From Sipunculus nudus (Eukaryota > Annelida > Sipuncula > Golfingiida > Sipunculidae): DNA of 64,000 bases. The position numbers were made by a program, and so were the translations under genes. The stretch covers positions 17,757,839 through 17,821,838 of the forward strand of contig CM049316.1 in NCBI GenBank assembly GCA_026874595.1, in the 5' to 3' direction. The notes beneath the pieces are model-generated. The model had not been told where the DNA came from. It was given only the letters and a program-made list of their open reading frames with translations, and made no database searches. Positions 1 to 13,422 of the stretch are shown here, piece by piece (positions within the stretch are counted from its first letter, which is position 1; the number at the start of each line of letters is the position of its first letter).

Positions 1-3000
1 GCTCTGCATCTCCGATTGCCAAAAACTACGACAACAAGTCCACTAACGATTAGTGGTAGGAATGCAAACCGCGGGTATTCAACTGCTGACTGGATAGGAG
101 TACTTCCGACTGCTAAGGACAACCTACAAGTATTTCCGCGTCGTAAGGACTTCCCATACTATTTTTCAAAGACATAAGATTCTCAGGTCGTAGGTTGTCG
201 TAAACTATTCCAAACAGATCGCAAAGGGATGTACCTCTGGGCCGTAAAAAATCAAAGGGCTGTTTGACAGGGCCCTATCGCTGCGTCTGATTTTCTACTG
301 GCAGAAATGGCTTTATGAATGCACTCTGTTTTTTAGGCACCCGTGTCTAAAGCAAACTTAAACTTGCATTCAGTCCGTTCTGAGTCCTTATGCTTCTAAC
401 TGCTTGGAAATTTATGTTCTGGCAAAAAAAAATGAAAAAGAAAATACTTTCATATTTTAATAAAAAACACTGAAAACACTTTTTTCACTAAATTTTAACG
501 AGTCATAAAACATGAATCGATATGTTTCAATGTGCCACCTGTCACCCCATGCGTGACCTTTTACCGTGATTTATGAACATACATGTCTTAAGGAGGCCCT
601 TCGATGTATGTTTTAGTTCAACCCGTACTTTTTGTGTCAGTTGGCAAAACTGGCTTTCGGTTATCAACAAAGATAACTGGAAAACCTACTTGCAGCCTGC
701 CAGCATTTCTATCGTCTATTTATGTTAGCTTAATGTCAGCATTCTAGAATATTGTCGTTTTGAATTAAACACCTTCCCAAATATAAATTCAAACCTGCTC
801 AATAAAATGGGTACTGTTTCCTCCGGGAATAACCTGAAGAGACTGAACAAGTTATGAGATTTGTAACCATAGGTCAAGTGCTTATAAAAAGGAAAATTAT
901 TTACTCGATCTTGAAAAGGTGAGATGAATAAAGAATGACCTGTGTGAATGCATGGATGGTCCATACAAGAGTGAAGAGGTAAGAGTGGACCTTGTGACAA
1001 AAACGCTTGGTGACCTGGGCTTATCAAAAGTCATCAAACAGCTGCATCATTCAGTCAAGTGCTATACGTCGAGGCTAAATAATAAGGAGTCTTGGCAAGT
1101 ATTTCGTTGAAACGAATATATTGATAGCAGTGTTTGACCCTTGGTTCTGTGAAAGATGGCATAGTAGCAGCGTAGAAACATGCACCGACAAATCTCTACC
1201 TGCCCTCTTGAACTAGTAAAAGCAGAAAAGATAGGATAAAGTTTTAACTATTGTACCAGAAAGATGTTTTGAAGATATAGAGGCAAAGGGTGATAATTTA
1301 AGAACGTCCCACGTGCCACTCAAAATGTAGACGACGTACTGTCAGTCGGCACGGGTTACCGAGGTGTAACATAATTTAGAATGCTTTATTATATTTTTCA
1401 GAAGCGTTGCCATTAGATAAAAAGGACTTTTCCGTTACCATGGGGACTGTGCGCAGAGGTCGTCTGCTGTATTAAGAGGAAGTGGGCTTGTTTTATTCGT
1501 AAAATATGAGGCACATCAAGGAATAGCCTTGGAAGGACGGATATTCTTTTCAGAATCTGAGATAGAACAAGTATGATTAATATTTTGATATAAAGGACAC
1601 GACCATTTTATGTCATCCTTCGCCAACAGATGTCTCTGGTAAAAAGAAAAAAGCTATCTTCCTTATTCCTCTTCTGTCAGCTTAGTTTTCTTGTCTAACT
1701 TTATACCAAGACTATTGCTGCTGTTTTTCAGAGTGGCAGCTTAATATGAATTGATATTTACATATATATATAATGATAAACTAGTTTTATTTTCATTTTT
1801 CCTGTATTGTTCTCATCTTTCAGATGCTGCTTCTAGCATTTATGATCCGGTAATATCCCATAATGTTCGGTCTTTGTGCGGCATATACTCTTAATGTTCA
1901 GCCTTGGAGAAGGTGTATGGTGGTCACATGACCAAGGTCTATAAAATCAATTTTGCAGCATTGCCTCGTGATGAATAAATAATGAGCTGGATGCTGGTTC
2001 CCATATAATCATTCTCAGTCAGCATACACAGAGCGTAAATGCAGCGCACGTAAAATATATATATTATAAAGGGGTTTAATGATAAACATGACTTACTTCT
2101 ATCTGTGATTGTCTGTATCTGCTGAGGCATACTTATGGTGCATGATTGAACAAAGCCAATAATACCTGAAAAATGTTGTTTAAACAAAGTCTTTGCTAGC
2201 TTAAATCTGTGCAATCAATTGCGTTTTATACGAACTACAGGATATGCGAATATACATCGGTTTAACCAAGAATTATGCGCACACAGACAGTTCATCGGCT
2301 TAACCCACAATTAGCAGTGATCATTTTTTAAATTTTAGTGAAAGTTTTAAATAAACGCTATCTAGCCACATGAAAATAAGACCTGCGGATCCTGCTGGCA
2401 ACGGCGAGCAGATTTTATATGAGCTATTCTTGAGGCTTTAGTTAAGCTTTTTTCGATTAAGGGTTTATTACACAGAATAAGTATATAAATGGTGAACCAA
2501 AATCTTTGTCCATTTAAGTGTTCCGTAGTTAATCTATGTAGTGTTACGTTTGAATAAACAGCATGTGGTAAAATAAATCCAAAATGCCATGTCTTTACAT
2601 GCTCACGTCGAAGAAACATTAACAAACATCTAGAAAACATAAATGACTCTCTTCTGGTGTCATGTCGCCTAGTTCAGCCTTGTTAATTTTCGTGACGCTG
2701 AACTTAAAAATAACATGTATAACTATAACTGACTTTTGTGAAAAAATAACCTTAATTGATACAACTGTGAACTTAAACATCCATAACTTTAGGAGCTGTG
2801 TATCTTTGCACTGATTTGACTTTATTTTGATATATAATATATCAAAGTATGACATATTAAGCTTGTTAATTAGAATGCTTCAGCGACATTGTAATTTAAA
2901 TAGGAGTTACTGGAGTCTTAACAATCAACCTCCCAAATGCTGTTCAAGATCAGTTACAAAGATAAGTTGGTCTTTGAAACGTGGAAACCAAATCTTTTTG

Positions 3001-3205
3001 AAAGACCTGGTGAGAATCATGCGATTACTTGGAAAAGTTTCAAAGTAATCTTCAAATTGGTAGGTTGCATTTTCTAAGCAAATGCCGCAGAATAGGAAAT
3101 CGCTAGTATTCATTATCAATTGACGTCTAAAATGCTGAACTAGTGTGGTGTTGACATTTTTACTATTCTGCATATGGACAAAATAACTTGAAAAGGTTTA
3201 TATAT
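1..3205. other. No recognisable gene; A+T-rich non-coding sequence
   Basis: All reading frames are short (about 100 codons or fewer) and none resembles a known protein. The only structure I see is near the left edge. Two similar segments around 101-155 each end in a TAAGGAC motif, and GACAACCTAC (118-127) is exactly complementary to GTAGGTTGTC (190-199). This could be the remnant of a short interspersed element, but it is not identified. A small TA-rich patch lies near 2054-2065. Confidence 0.6.
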
Positions 3206-3942
3206 TGTTACGGAACATAGAAATAACATTTCCTGTAATTATGACGAGCATAAATGTTTGTTACGGAGATAAAAAAAATCAGATTCTTCAACACTAGGCA
3301 GCGTGAAATGTCTAGGGGAATGAATAAAGAAATCAGTGGATTTTTGTTAACAAATAGTATAATTTATTCTTAGAACAATCCAAACATTACACTACACTAA
3401 ATCAATACAATTACACAGTATTTAAGACAAAACAATAATAAAAATGTACATCACCAGAGTCCGGATCCTAGGCTTTGATTTCTGAATACCACAACTGTCG
3501 CAGTCCATCAATAGTCTTTTAGCACAAATAATCCACGTGAACAGTTCAAGTAAATCTTCCCGGTGAATAGTCCAACTGAATCTCGAAGACAATATTTTAT
3601 AATTCAGAACAGAAGTTCTGGAAAAATCCAAAAAAGCAAACTGAAGACAGTATAAAATCTGTATAAAGTCTGTATAAAGTCCGTAAAATATCTGTCACTA
3701 TGCAATTATTTGAGTAGGCCCCAAGACTGACGAGAAAGACGCACCCTTACGTGCCTGATTGTATTTTCCTTCTTCCCGGCTCTAAACACAGCCCCTATTT
3801 ATAGCCTTTTCACCCGAAGTCTAGAAACTTCAAGGCACTTAAAATTACAAAGAACAGGGTTTGCGCCTAACACGAATCAGAATGTCAAGCACATTTTAAG
3901 CTATGTAAAATCCTGCGCATAATAAACAAAGTACATGTAACA
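3206..3942 (-). mobile_element. Solo long terminal repeat of an LTR retrotransposon
   Basis: The block starts TGTTAC and ends GTAACA, the TG...CA inverted ends typical of retrotransposon LTRs. It is flanked by the 4 bp direct repeat ATAT (3202-3205 and 3943-3946), although that repeat is weak evidence in A+T-rich DNA. Read on the minus strand it has a good TATA box (CTATAAATAGGGG, around 3793-3805) near the U3 side. About 430 bases further on, towards the opposite end, is an AATAAA polyadenylation signal (around 3362-3368). That is the expected U3-R-U5 order. No gag or pol sequence, primer-binding site or second LTR follows, so it looks like a solo LTR left by recombination. BEL/Pao or Ty3 affiliation cannot be decided from the LTR alone. 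The short minus-strand frame at 3422-3631 lies in the presumed R region and is probably meaningless. Confidence 0.65.
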
Positions 3943-6900
3943 ATATTAACTAAAATAAGTTTTATTTAACATGTGTGTGTCAACTCAATGGATCATGACA
4001 TGCGGGCTACCGTTTGATTAACCACTCCTCCAGTAACTAAGTTAAATCAAGAAAGTACCGCCTAGTCAATACCGCACAGTCGGCTTTTTCGTGGCGGATA
4101 TTTTAACAGACCCAAAGAAATTTACTGGACTGGGTAGCAGATCTTCTTATTTCCAGACCCTCTCTTCGGTAATATATTGGAAAACCGTAATTTTTAACAC
4201 AGCTCTGTACAGATTCTACTACTTTGCACTGCCTTGATCCATGAACGGGCGCTATCATGGGGAATGGTGATGGAATAATTCGTTAACTGAGCAGCAAATA
4301 TAGTTATTCACGAAAAACAATGAAGCAAATCTTAAAGATAATAATAATAAAGATCTTGCCGGACCTCCCTTAAAGCTGCGGCCGTTTGTCCGTAGCCCAT
4401 CATTATTTTGAAACCCGTGCAGGAATGCTTAAAGTAGGCTTCTGCATTTCTTGTAATGAAATGAGTGCGGGATGATATCTCTTTTTGGCAAAGTCTCAAC
4501 AAGGACCGACCTTGATGTTTGCACGCACCTGATCTAAAATCTAAAATTAAACCTACCCAGGCCTTTAAGATATTTGAGATAATTATGATAAAAGGTCAGA
4601 GATGATAAATAATGTTTGAGAAAATCAGTTTACCGTCGGTGTTCAAATAGCCAGGGATAGTGTGTCGTACGCATATACAAATTATCAGGTCTCCAAAGTA
4701 AATATACCAAGGTACAAGCCAGCTAGAAAGAGGCGTATTTTTTTAATCTAGCTTATTCGGGGCCCATCTAACACTTAATAAAACTCAAAATCAAAATATT
4801 TCAAATATCTCTCTCATAAAATAGAATTTTTGTTAAATGCTTAAATGTTCATGTTGACACTCCAAGTACTTCTCCTGTGTGGTAGTTAATTACAGTATTA
4901 CCTCGGATACTCGCCGATGTCAGGTTAAGGGCATTATATGGCATAAGGCGAGGTTAATGGATCGTCGTTTCACATGCGGTATTGCATAACTAACTTTCCA
5001 CCATACTAGCGCAACCTGCCGGTGACGATAGAAAATAGACCTTGGAGTCCGTTCTGTGTCCAAGGTAGACATGTTGGAAAATCTCAAATGATTAAATTTA
5101 ATATTGTACTTTTACTGAAATGTCGCGGTAAATGTAGGAGCCTTTTGCATACATAAATTTCACTTCATAATCCCCCAATTTACTGGCTCATTGGACCCCA
5201 ACCCAGAAGACCGTCATTACACGAGACAAGCATTCTCGTGGTAAAGGGTCTTCTAATGACAGATATTCTGATTATGAATTTGCATCTGATTAAAGGAGGT
5301 CCCAACAATAAATTAACATAAAATCTAAAGTTTGAGACATTTCTGTACGAATAAGATTAATATGGAGCCAAAATCATTTTCAGATCTATCCGCAAGAATA
5401 AAAAAAAAAATATGGGGGGGATCTACAAATTAGTATAAATCTATCAGTGTTATATATCTACCACTGATAATATTAACTTACGAGACTACTGTATAAATAC
5501 CACCCTAAACAGTCGAAACAGAATTGTACAATGACAATCTCGCATAAGAAATTCTCTACAGTAGTTTATTACCGTGTTTAACCTGCCTTTACTGCCAATA
5601 ATAATAATAGGGGCCTTCAATAAAAAGGGATTTTGAAAAAAAAGTGAAGGTTTCCACCTTATAAAATAGGAGAAGTGACAGATAAAGTCACGCAAAGGAG
5701 TGATCGATCTCAACATTTATAATACCAAAAAAAAAAGTGAGTTACGTGGGGCATCTAGGATATAGATCACATTGAAATAATACAAGGTGTCGGACACAGG
5801 CGAGCTCTTATTCTAAAAGCCCTGTAAGTGCCTCATATATTTACATCAAATCTGTTCCGGTAGGCAAAAGAAAGTCAGCCAGGACCATCTTCTGTCACAA
5901 TTGGTCAAGCTTTCCTGCCTTGCCCCATCATGCAAAAAAAATATACCCAAAGTAGATTTTTATATTTGTACCATGTCACACGAATTGCAGAACCCAGACA
6001 CATAAATACTGGTCACTGTCTTCTCACAGAGCATTCTGTCAAGGTAAACAGTGGTATTTTTGTTCCGTGCAGCGATTTGTCGCTCCTCAGGTTTAAAGCT
6101 ACTTGGACAAGGTAAGGTCAGCCGGTTGTCCATTTCTCGATTGATCCTGACAGCCCATATAAACATGGGCGTCACGACTTCAACATTAGTATCAGGGACA
6201 TATATTTAACGTGTTTGCACAAACAAATAGAAACTGCATTTAAAAGAATACGAAACTGAGAGGGTCCCTATGGCGGGATGCCCCAAAAAAACTTGCTTGC
6301 ATTCAGTTATTTGGTGCATATTTCCAGGTTCTTTCGTGCATAAGTGGCTGCGTTTTTAATATTCCTTGATGACATTCCTGAACCCGGTCATGGTCCGCAT
6401 CCACACAATAATTGGCCCATTACCGAAATCTCCTGAAAATGTTCATATTTGCGTGGGTAAAATTGAGAACAAACCCATACACACACACAAACGGGGATGA
6501 ACGCCTACTCTCCAGGCGGAGGTACTTGGCTACAACGTCTCTTACTGATGCTGGTTTTCGGGAGATATGTTAATACAAATTATCATCAACAGCAGTTTAT
6601 CAATAAAATACAGGTGGCTTCATAAGTCTTATGCAAAATGTCAGGCACAAATATCTAATCACTCATAAATTATGTATTGTTTTCACCACCAAAATATACC
6701 CACGCATGTGCGCAACTCAAAAAAAGCCAACCATGAACTATGAAAATGCAAATTTCCAGGTCGATAGCTAAAAACCACTCTTTAATTACATCAATTCAAG
6801 GCATTGTAGACGTACAGGTGGACGCAGAGATCAAAGTTCAGAGATCAGCGCAAAACGATAGGGCACCAGTTCACATGTGACCCTATAATGCCAAGTATCA

Positions 6901-7344
6901 GAAAATCCAACGAGATGTTACCGAGTTCTCTGTACACGAAAGCACGGATGATTTCTCAGCATCTCCGAAATGTCGTTTCGATGGATACAATAATCATCGA
7001 CCAAAGATACAGACGCTAACAAACATTTCCGGAACTGAATTAAAAATACCAGCATATTACTTCAGTGGTTACTGGCCTAACTCCGATCCCTTGCAACTGC
7101 AAAACTCAGCGTCTTTTGTGTTTGCTTCAGCTGTAGTATTTTTTTTCTTTTTCAATTATCCGCTGATCGTGATTCAAGAAGATTTTCATGTTGTCCTTGA
7201 AAAAAACCTGTAGCCTTGCCTTTGATATGATGAAATAACATACGAGTAACATCACTGATATTAATATCTCAAATGCAATACCATTATGACCTCTTTAATC
7301 TTCATGCCTTCTCGTTCTTATTACCTGGGATGTTGTGACTAATT
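3943..7344. other. Non-coding stretch; one palindrome, otherwise featureless
   Basis: No frame resembles a protein. It holds the nested inverted repeat at 5164-5278 (listed separately), an A-run next to a G-run near 5400-5418, and short CA runs near 6477. A possible pogo-like end (CAGTATTACCTCGG, around 4893) faces a weak mirror CGAGGTTAAT near 4950, too degraded to call an element. Confidence 0.55.
5164..5278. repeat. Nested inverted repeat (foldback, 115 bp)
   Basis: Three concentric pairs are exactly complementary: TTCATAATC (5164-5172) with GATTATGAA (5270-5278), AGAAGACC (5205-5212) with GGTCTTCT (5247-5254), and CACGAGA (5220-5226) with TCTCGTG (5234-5240) around a 7-base loop. It could be a tiny MITE or a degraded foldback element. 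A structured RNA is possible but unsupported. Confidence 0.6.
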
Positions 7345-7780
7345 ATAATTAAAATAATGTATAGTATTTCTATAGCGCCAATTCTCCAATGGTCGGACTC
7401 AGCGCAATTCACACACACATACACACACCTCACATAAAATTTCATGGAAATCTACTCCCTGTGCCTGACCCAGAAAAAAAATGATGCATATTAATTACCA
7501 AAAGCTTGCCGAAAGAGATACGTTTTTAAATAAGTTTTTTAATGATACAAGAGTTGGAGATTTCTGAGTGTAATGGGAAGTGAATTCCAAACTTTTTTGG
7601 CTATGAAACCGAAGGAACGTTCACCGATTTTCATATTACACTTTGGTACTTTAAGAAGATTTCCGCCAGCCGAGCGCAGCGTACGCAAAGGCCGATAGGT
7701 TATCATACACACTTTCTTGTGGCGTTTTTTATTATATCGTCTTGTATACTGTAAATCCGTAGCGACTTGATTTTTTTTAT
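7345..7780 (-). pseudogene. 3' end of a CR1/L2-like LINE (reverse transcriptase C-terminus and 3' tail)
   Basis: On the minus strand the frame from about 7740 down to 7539 encodes a stretch containing LRSAGGNLLKVP, then GERSFGFIAKKVWNSLP. This is the conserved C-terminal signature of many CR1/L2-type LINE ORF2 proteins (usual form: LRSS..LL.VP......G.R.F...APKLWNSLP). A premature stop follows, after which the same frame continues with residues like KTYLKTYLFRQAFG, the usual end of this protein, so one nonsense mutation is visible. Beyond it, near 7345-7400, the minus strand reads a segment like GGCGCTATAGAAATACTATACATTATT, resembling the 3' tail of such LINEs. Upstream similarity fades by about 7780, so this is a 5'-truncated dead copy. 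It stands alone, with no flanking duplication identified. Confidence 0.75.
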
Positions 7781-8481
7781 AACTTGACCACTCCACACCC
7801 TCTGTGATTTGAAACCATTGTCTACAATTTCTAACGTCATACAAAATAAAAATAAACACCTTATGCTTTTGATACATTTTAATATATTAATATCCTTTTT
7901 TCCTTCTAAACAGCATACTAATAGCTTATTTGAGTAATCATACCTTCAACTGAAAACAATTATCTAGGGCTGCTTTATGGTAAGGCAACAATTAGCGATT
8001 GGGTCCAGGATTACCTGTCTCCATTGGATTACTATAGTTGTTTTGAACACCCAAGAAGGAGTGCCTTCTTTTAAAAATAACAAGATGTCAAGTTGAGACA
8101 ATTTGTGTCGGGCACGGCGGGAACGTATGTGCCGTGATCATCTAATGCGACTCCCAAAGCCGGCTCAAGTCCGGGTCTGCGGTCGCGTCATTATACCAAC
8201 TCCCAGCCTGATTAAGTTCCAGGGGTGGCTGGGAATCTCTAATCACAGGGCAATCTGATGATTAAAGCCAAGTCTGCTACCTCAGCGGCAAAGAGTAGCT
8301 CTTACCAACAAGAAGAACAAAGATAGACCCAATGAAAATAGGCTACATGGTCCTTCATTTTTCGTACCCGACAAAATACTTCCAGGACGGAACTATTTTA
8401 TTTTTAGAGGAAGTCATGTGACTAAAATGTGTCTAGATCTGAATTCCAAGGGACATGATATTCTAAGAAACATCTACTTAC

Positions 8482-8483
<2 letters not shown>

Positions 8484-8529
<46 letters not shown>
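8484..8529. repeat. (TA)n microsatellite
   Basis: Uninterrupted alternating TA for about 46 bases. The sequence on either side shows no mobile-element signature that I can recognise. Confidence 0.95.
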
Positions 8530-8532
<3 letters not shown>

Positions 8533-9106
8533 GAGATTTATAGTGACACTACTTATATTTCGATGTAACGGTAACCTGGGCATGGCAATTCGTTTAGACA
8601 AGGCATGTTTTCTTAAACTAGAAATCGGCCAGAGTTCGCTTATCTAACCATAACCCGGTACAAACGTTTACCAAAATCAGTTCATAACATTTTAAATCAT
8701 AACATATATCACAGGTTACCAACAGAAAAATCAAACAACTAACCAACCCAACCAGGGCAACATAATAAAAACACAATTCCTTCTGTTGGAGGAACAACAC
8801 GTACAGGCAGTAGCCCTTTTTTCCAGTCAACCATTAAGAACAGACGTATCTTTGACCGTTCTATATAGAAAGCACTCTATATTAACTACGATAAGGGGAA
8901 TAACATCCATTCTGCGCACAAAACCAGGTTATGTACAGCGTATACTGAAAGTTATATGAAGTCATAACCAGGGCTTTCAATAAACAATTTTCAGAGGATC
9001 CAGTTGGGTTTTGGGATTGGAAGCGATCTGTGTCGAATTTTTTTAGGGTTATGTAAAATGTGGCATTCTTTTATTCTTTACGTCATAATATTCGTCATAC
9101 AGATAA

Positions 9107-9109
<3 letters not shown>

Positions 9110-9168
<59 letters not shown>
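9110..9168. repeat. (TA)n microsatellite
   Basis: Uninterrupted TA repeat of about 59 bases. It produces the Tyr-Ile run in the frame at 9004-9258, which is therefore not evidence of a gene. Confidence 0.95.
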
Positions 9169-9170
<2 letters not shown>

Positions 9171-11710
9171 GTCATTATATGATTACATGTTTAAAGTAAT
9201 ATGTAAGTGTCAGATTTTGACTAGGTTGTTTAAACATACGGCAATGGCATTTGACTAGAACATACTGATGTTACAAAATGAGTAAAATCAGAAGAGGAAC
9301 AAATGCTGCATTTTCACGGAATAAACGTCAGAACCTTAGATCGCGACCACACCAAGAACTAACTTTAAAGCCTGTTTTTCATCTGCGTTATCTATAGAAT
9401 TTATGTCGTCTGATTTGCTCTGAGTAGTTAATATTTATATTAATGGTCTGTAATTAATTCTGAGAGATGTTCTTATAACGCCTCTGTGATGAATCAACGG
9501 CGTTGTTTATCAACAAGCTGTTAGTTTCACAGTACAAGCGCCCATATTGACAAATAGAAAAAAATATATAAAAAACTAAAAGTCGTTGGTTGTATATGTG
9601 TAGAGGCTGAGAGGTCACTGGCTGTAAAACTTCATTTGCCACACTCGTTCGTTAAGGTGGAGACAGGTTTAATGGTTGAATGTGTTTTGGTTATTTTTGC
9701 GGCCTTTCCTCCACCTTTTATAAACAGGGATATAAACGAAACGAACACTCAATGTACTGTGGAATTTGCGTTTTCCTGTATATTATTATGTAAGGTTCAG
9801 GGAAAATCTTTGCTTTATACACGTCAGATCTTTGAATATGCCATTTAAACGCTGTCTGGCAAAAACATAGAACCGAGCGTCCGAAACACCTTTCGCACGT
9901 ATTTAATTACTTATTTCCTTAATGAAATCTGATGTAAACATGAACAATTTGACCGTTATGTTCTAAAATATTTTAAAAATAGTGTATTGGACAACTAGAA
10001 TCATTTGCAAGAATTCTTGAAGACTTCGACGAATTATATTTAATAATTAAAACAAATGTTACTATAGGTAAATGGTAAAACGCACACTGTAGTGGTCATC
10101 GAAGTAAGCTGTAGCTTATATTTATAAAAATAAATCGACAGACTAATGATAGTATAATCTAATTATGAAATGACAGTACATATAAATCATCAATAAAAAT
10201 TATTTATTACTAGAGCCAATCGTCTGCAATAGTAATGTGCTCTACAGAACAATGATTTAACCAGAAATATTGCACTCTAAAACTGTATTTACAAACCCTA
10301 GACCATCACTTACCAGTAGTGGAATCGGCGACTATGTCAGTACTCCTTTTAGATCGAGCGAGTTTGGCGGTACAAATTATGAAACCGCCTCTTACATTTA
10401 TATCAATGCTAGTAGTTACCCATAATCCTAAGAACAGAATATTGGATTAAGCACTTAGCAAGCGCTGATTAATCAGTGTCATTATCATTCAAGTCGCTAC
10501 GTTATTAAGTTTGTGTACTAGACTAAATAGTGAGTTATTTTAAGAGCCAGGTAAAAAATTCTTCCTCGCAACAAAATCTGACAAACATCAGATGATGTGT
10601 TATCATATTTAATAAACAGAATAACCCATGAAACGTTAACGTTCTTGGTCAGAATCAGTTTGCAATGAGGTTTCTCTTCCCTTTTCTCTCTTTTCATTTT
10701 AGATAAATTAGCTCAACTGCAAGTTAAAAAATTCAGATTTTTTGCTGAAAGATCAGGTCGCTGGATAGTTTCCCCGGCAGCTCATAGTAGCGGTTTCATT
10801 TAACCTCGCTTCAATGACTTGGTTAATCTAAATTGGATTTTAGCTTACACCCTGTAGCTTGGAATCGATAATAGTTAATATATAATATTAATCGATAATA
10901 ATTTTTTGGTGTGACTGCCAGTAACCTACTGACAACGAAAGCTGATGGTCGTGTGGCCGACAGAAAACATCGATTTTTAATCACTCGGGTCTGGTTAATT
11001 GTGGACCTGTTGAAAATGTAAGTTAATAATCGCTCTGATGCACCTGCTGGTTCGACCAGCTTAAAACCTCCACTTCCGACTTATTCATCACTGGTTTCAA
11101 TAATGTACCGGGCGACATGGTTGGCGGAGTAGTTGCTGCCTAAAATGTACGCTTCTTAGTGTAAAGCATTTTAACCCTATATATCAATTGTCGCTAAATT
11201 TGATATATGTCACCGAGCCAATGATTGAGGCCATCACTCCCCTTAATATATAACGGTTAATAGTTTTCTTGAAATATATTTATGATATTGTTCGTGACAT
11301 TTCAGTTTATCACCTTCTTATGTTAAAGGTAGTTGACTAAGAGCTTAAATTCGTAACTAAAACCAGCGGTACCAACACATCTCAGGTCCTAAAGAAACAC
11401 ACACACATACACACACAAACACACATATATATATGGTGGTTGTCCGCGCACTGTATGACACTCTCATGCAGATGGTTATGGAAAAATTGAGTCATATATA
11501 TACATATATTTATAATTATATTATTTGCAATCCAGAATTACAACCGAAGGCAATAAAAATACAATAGACTTCTTGGACATTATGTTAAACCTTAAATAAA
11601 GAAGAATACAAGCCATTACGGCACACTACTAATGCTTCCGTGCATGGTAGAGCACCTTACTGTGATGTACTGAACTTCTTTATACATAAAATTGATTATA
11701 TATAAATATA

Positions 11711-11714
<4 letters not shown>

Positions 11715-11759
<45 letters not shown>
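11715..11759. repeat. (TA)n microsatellite
   Basis: TA repeat of about 45 bases, preceded by imperfect TA-rich sequence from about 11696. Confidence 0.95.
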
Positions 11760-11764
<5 letters not shown>

Positions 11765-12096
11765 GGTGGAAGGATGAATTTGTAGTCTGAATCCACTATA
11801 TGGGAAATTAAAAATGAAGGCGTTTACGTCTCACGCAAATTTCACGGAAACAGACATTAACAATGGGTATAATATCCAGCTCCATTATAAAATACGACCA
11901 TGAAACACGAACAAAGAAAATGAAGAATACACCTGTTGTAAAAACAAAATGACAAAAATGAGTGGTTAGGCAAAAGTTCTTTGAATAAATTCCGAAAGAG
12001 AGAGGTTAACGGCACCTGCTGATTAGCTGTTCGTAATTCCAAGGAGATTCATATTTTGAAAAGCATCAGAAATGCAAGAGAAAACATCTCTGTCGT

Positions 12097-12101
<5 letters not shown>

Positions 12102-12161
<60 letters not shown>
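12102..12161. repeat. (TA)n microsatellite
   Basis: TA repeat of about 60 bases. It lies inside the 96-codon minus-strand frame at 12066-12356, which is otherwise unrecognised. Confidence 0.95.
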
Positions 12162-12162
<1 letters not shown>

Positions 12163-13014
12163 CATCTTCTTACTATCAAGCTTCTTGCAGGTACGCTTTT
12201 GTAGTCTTTGATATCCATCTGTTGTGCACTATCGTCGGAATCTATGTCTTTGTCAGCTACACGTTCAGAGGATTGATAGTATGAAGAAGATACAGACCAG
12301 TTCAGATAATATGCATTGATATTTCTTACCAACGACAAGCTGCAATGAGTTATCATGGTACTAAGAGAACAGGCAAAACACGCGTACAGGGAGATCTCTA
12401 AAATGAGTGTATCCTTGGTGCTGGGGTACCTATTTCCTTGGGCAATTCTTTTTTGTCAGAAAAATGAAAGTGCTTTGTGGCCGGATCAATTTCTGATATT
12501 GCACCGAGCCAGGCTCAATACGCTGTATTTCTAATGAAAGCAGCGTCTTTTAGGTGTCTTCATACCAATTAACCCTTGTTTATTAACCGATCTGTTGTCA
12601 ATGTTGGAATGTCAGCGTATTCATCTTCGTTATTTTTTTTCCCATTAAACCCCTGCACTCAACATACACTTATTGACTACTCACTTAAAGTGCATCTATT
12701 TGTAGGATAAACTTTCTTTTAAATGAGTTTCATTTAGATTTATGCCAGAGTTATGATACTTTGTTCAATTTTACCTTTTTCTGTGATGTATTTCTTATCA
12801 AAGAAATTGTATTCAAACGACAGATAACACTTATACAGTGAAGCAAAATGTAAAAGCAAGTATGAATGACAAAAATTAGCGTATTTCCATAAAATTTTAC
12901 ACCACAGGTACAAACGGGCATGGTTTTAATGTCCCTAAAACATACTAATTGAGATATTACAACTAGAAACCGGACAAATTTTCCATGTTTCGTGATCAAT
13001 TGCGACCAAATAGG

Positions 13015-13168
13015 ATACAGACAGGGAGACAAAATAAGAGACGGAGAACGAGAGAGAAAGAAAGAGAAATAGAGACAGAAAAGATCGACAGAGAGAGACA
13101 GGGAAGGCAACAACGAGAGAGAGACAGACAGACAAAAGGCAGATTGCAACGAGAGAAAATGAGACAGA
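13015..13168. repeat. Purine-rich (GA/GACA) low-complexity patch
   Basis: The plus strand is mostly GAGA, GACA and AGAA motifs. It gives a charged Arg/Glu frame on plus and Ser/Leu frames on minus, both composition effects. Confidence 0.85.
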
Positions 13169-13365
13169 CCTAGCGGCCGATTTGAGCTGAAATTCAACCA
13201 TACTTGAATTGAATAGGAATAAATCTTACATTAAAATAAATATATTTATATATACAGAGGCTCAAACATCTGAAGAGTGCCACACGATCTGAGCGTGTGG
13301 TATGAAACTAATTATAGTCATGACATGCCTGTTGAAAACCTAGTTTAGATTTTTCTATACAATAT

Positions 13366-13368
<3 letters not shown>

Positions 13369-13421
<53 letters not shown>
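13369..13421. repeat. (TA)n microsatellite
   Basis: TA repeat of about 53 bases, preceded by an AATATACAAT lead-in. Confidence 0.95.

Positions 13422-13422
<1 letters not shown>

Noticed and set aside
4891-4957. Possible pogo-like mini-element beginning CAGTATTACCTCGG
   Set aside because: The inverted counterpart is too poor and no TA duplication is present at the right end.
12751-13197. A 148-codon minus-strand frame
   Set aside because: Its first third is Ser/Leu repeat from the purine patch and the rest is unrecognised A+T-rich translation.
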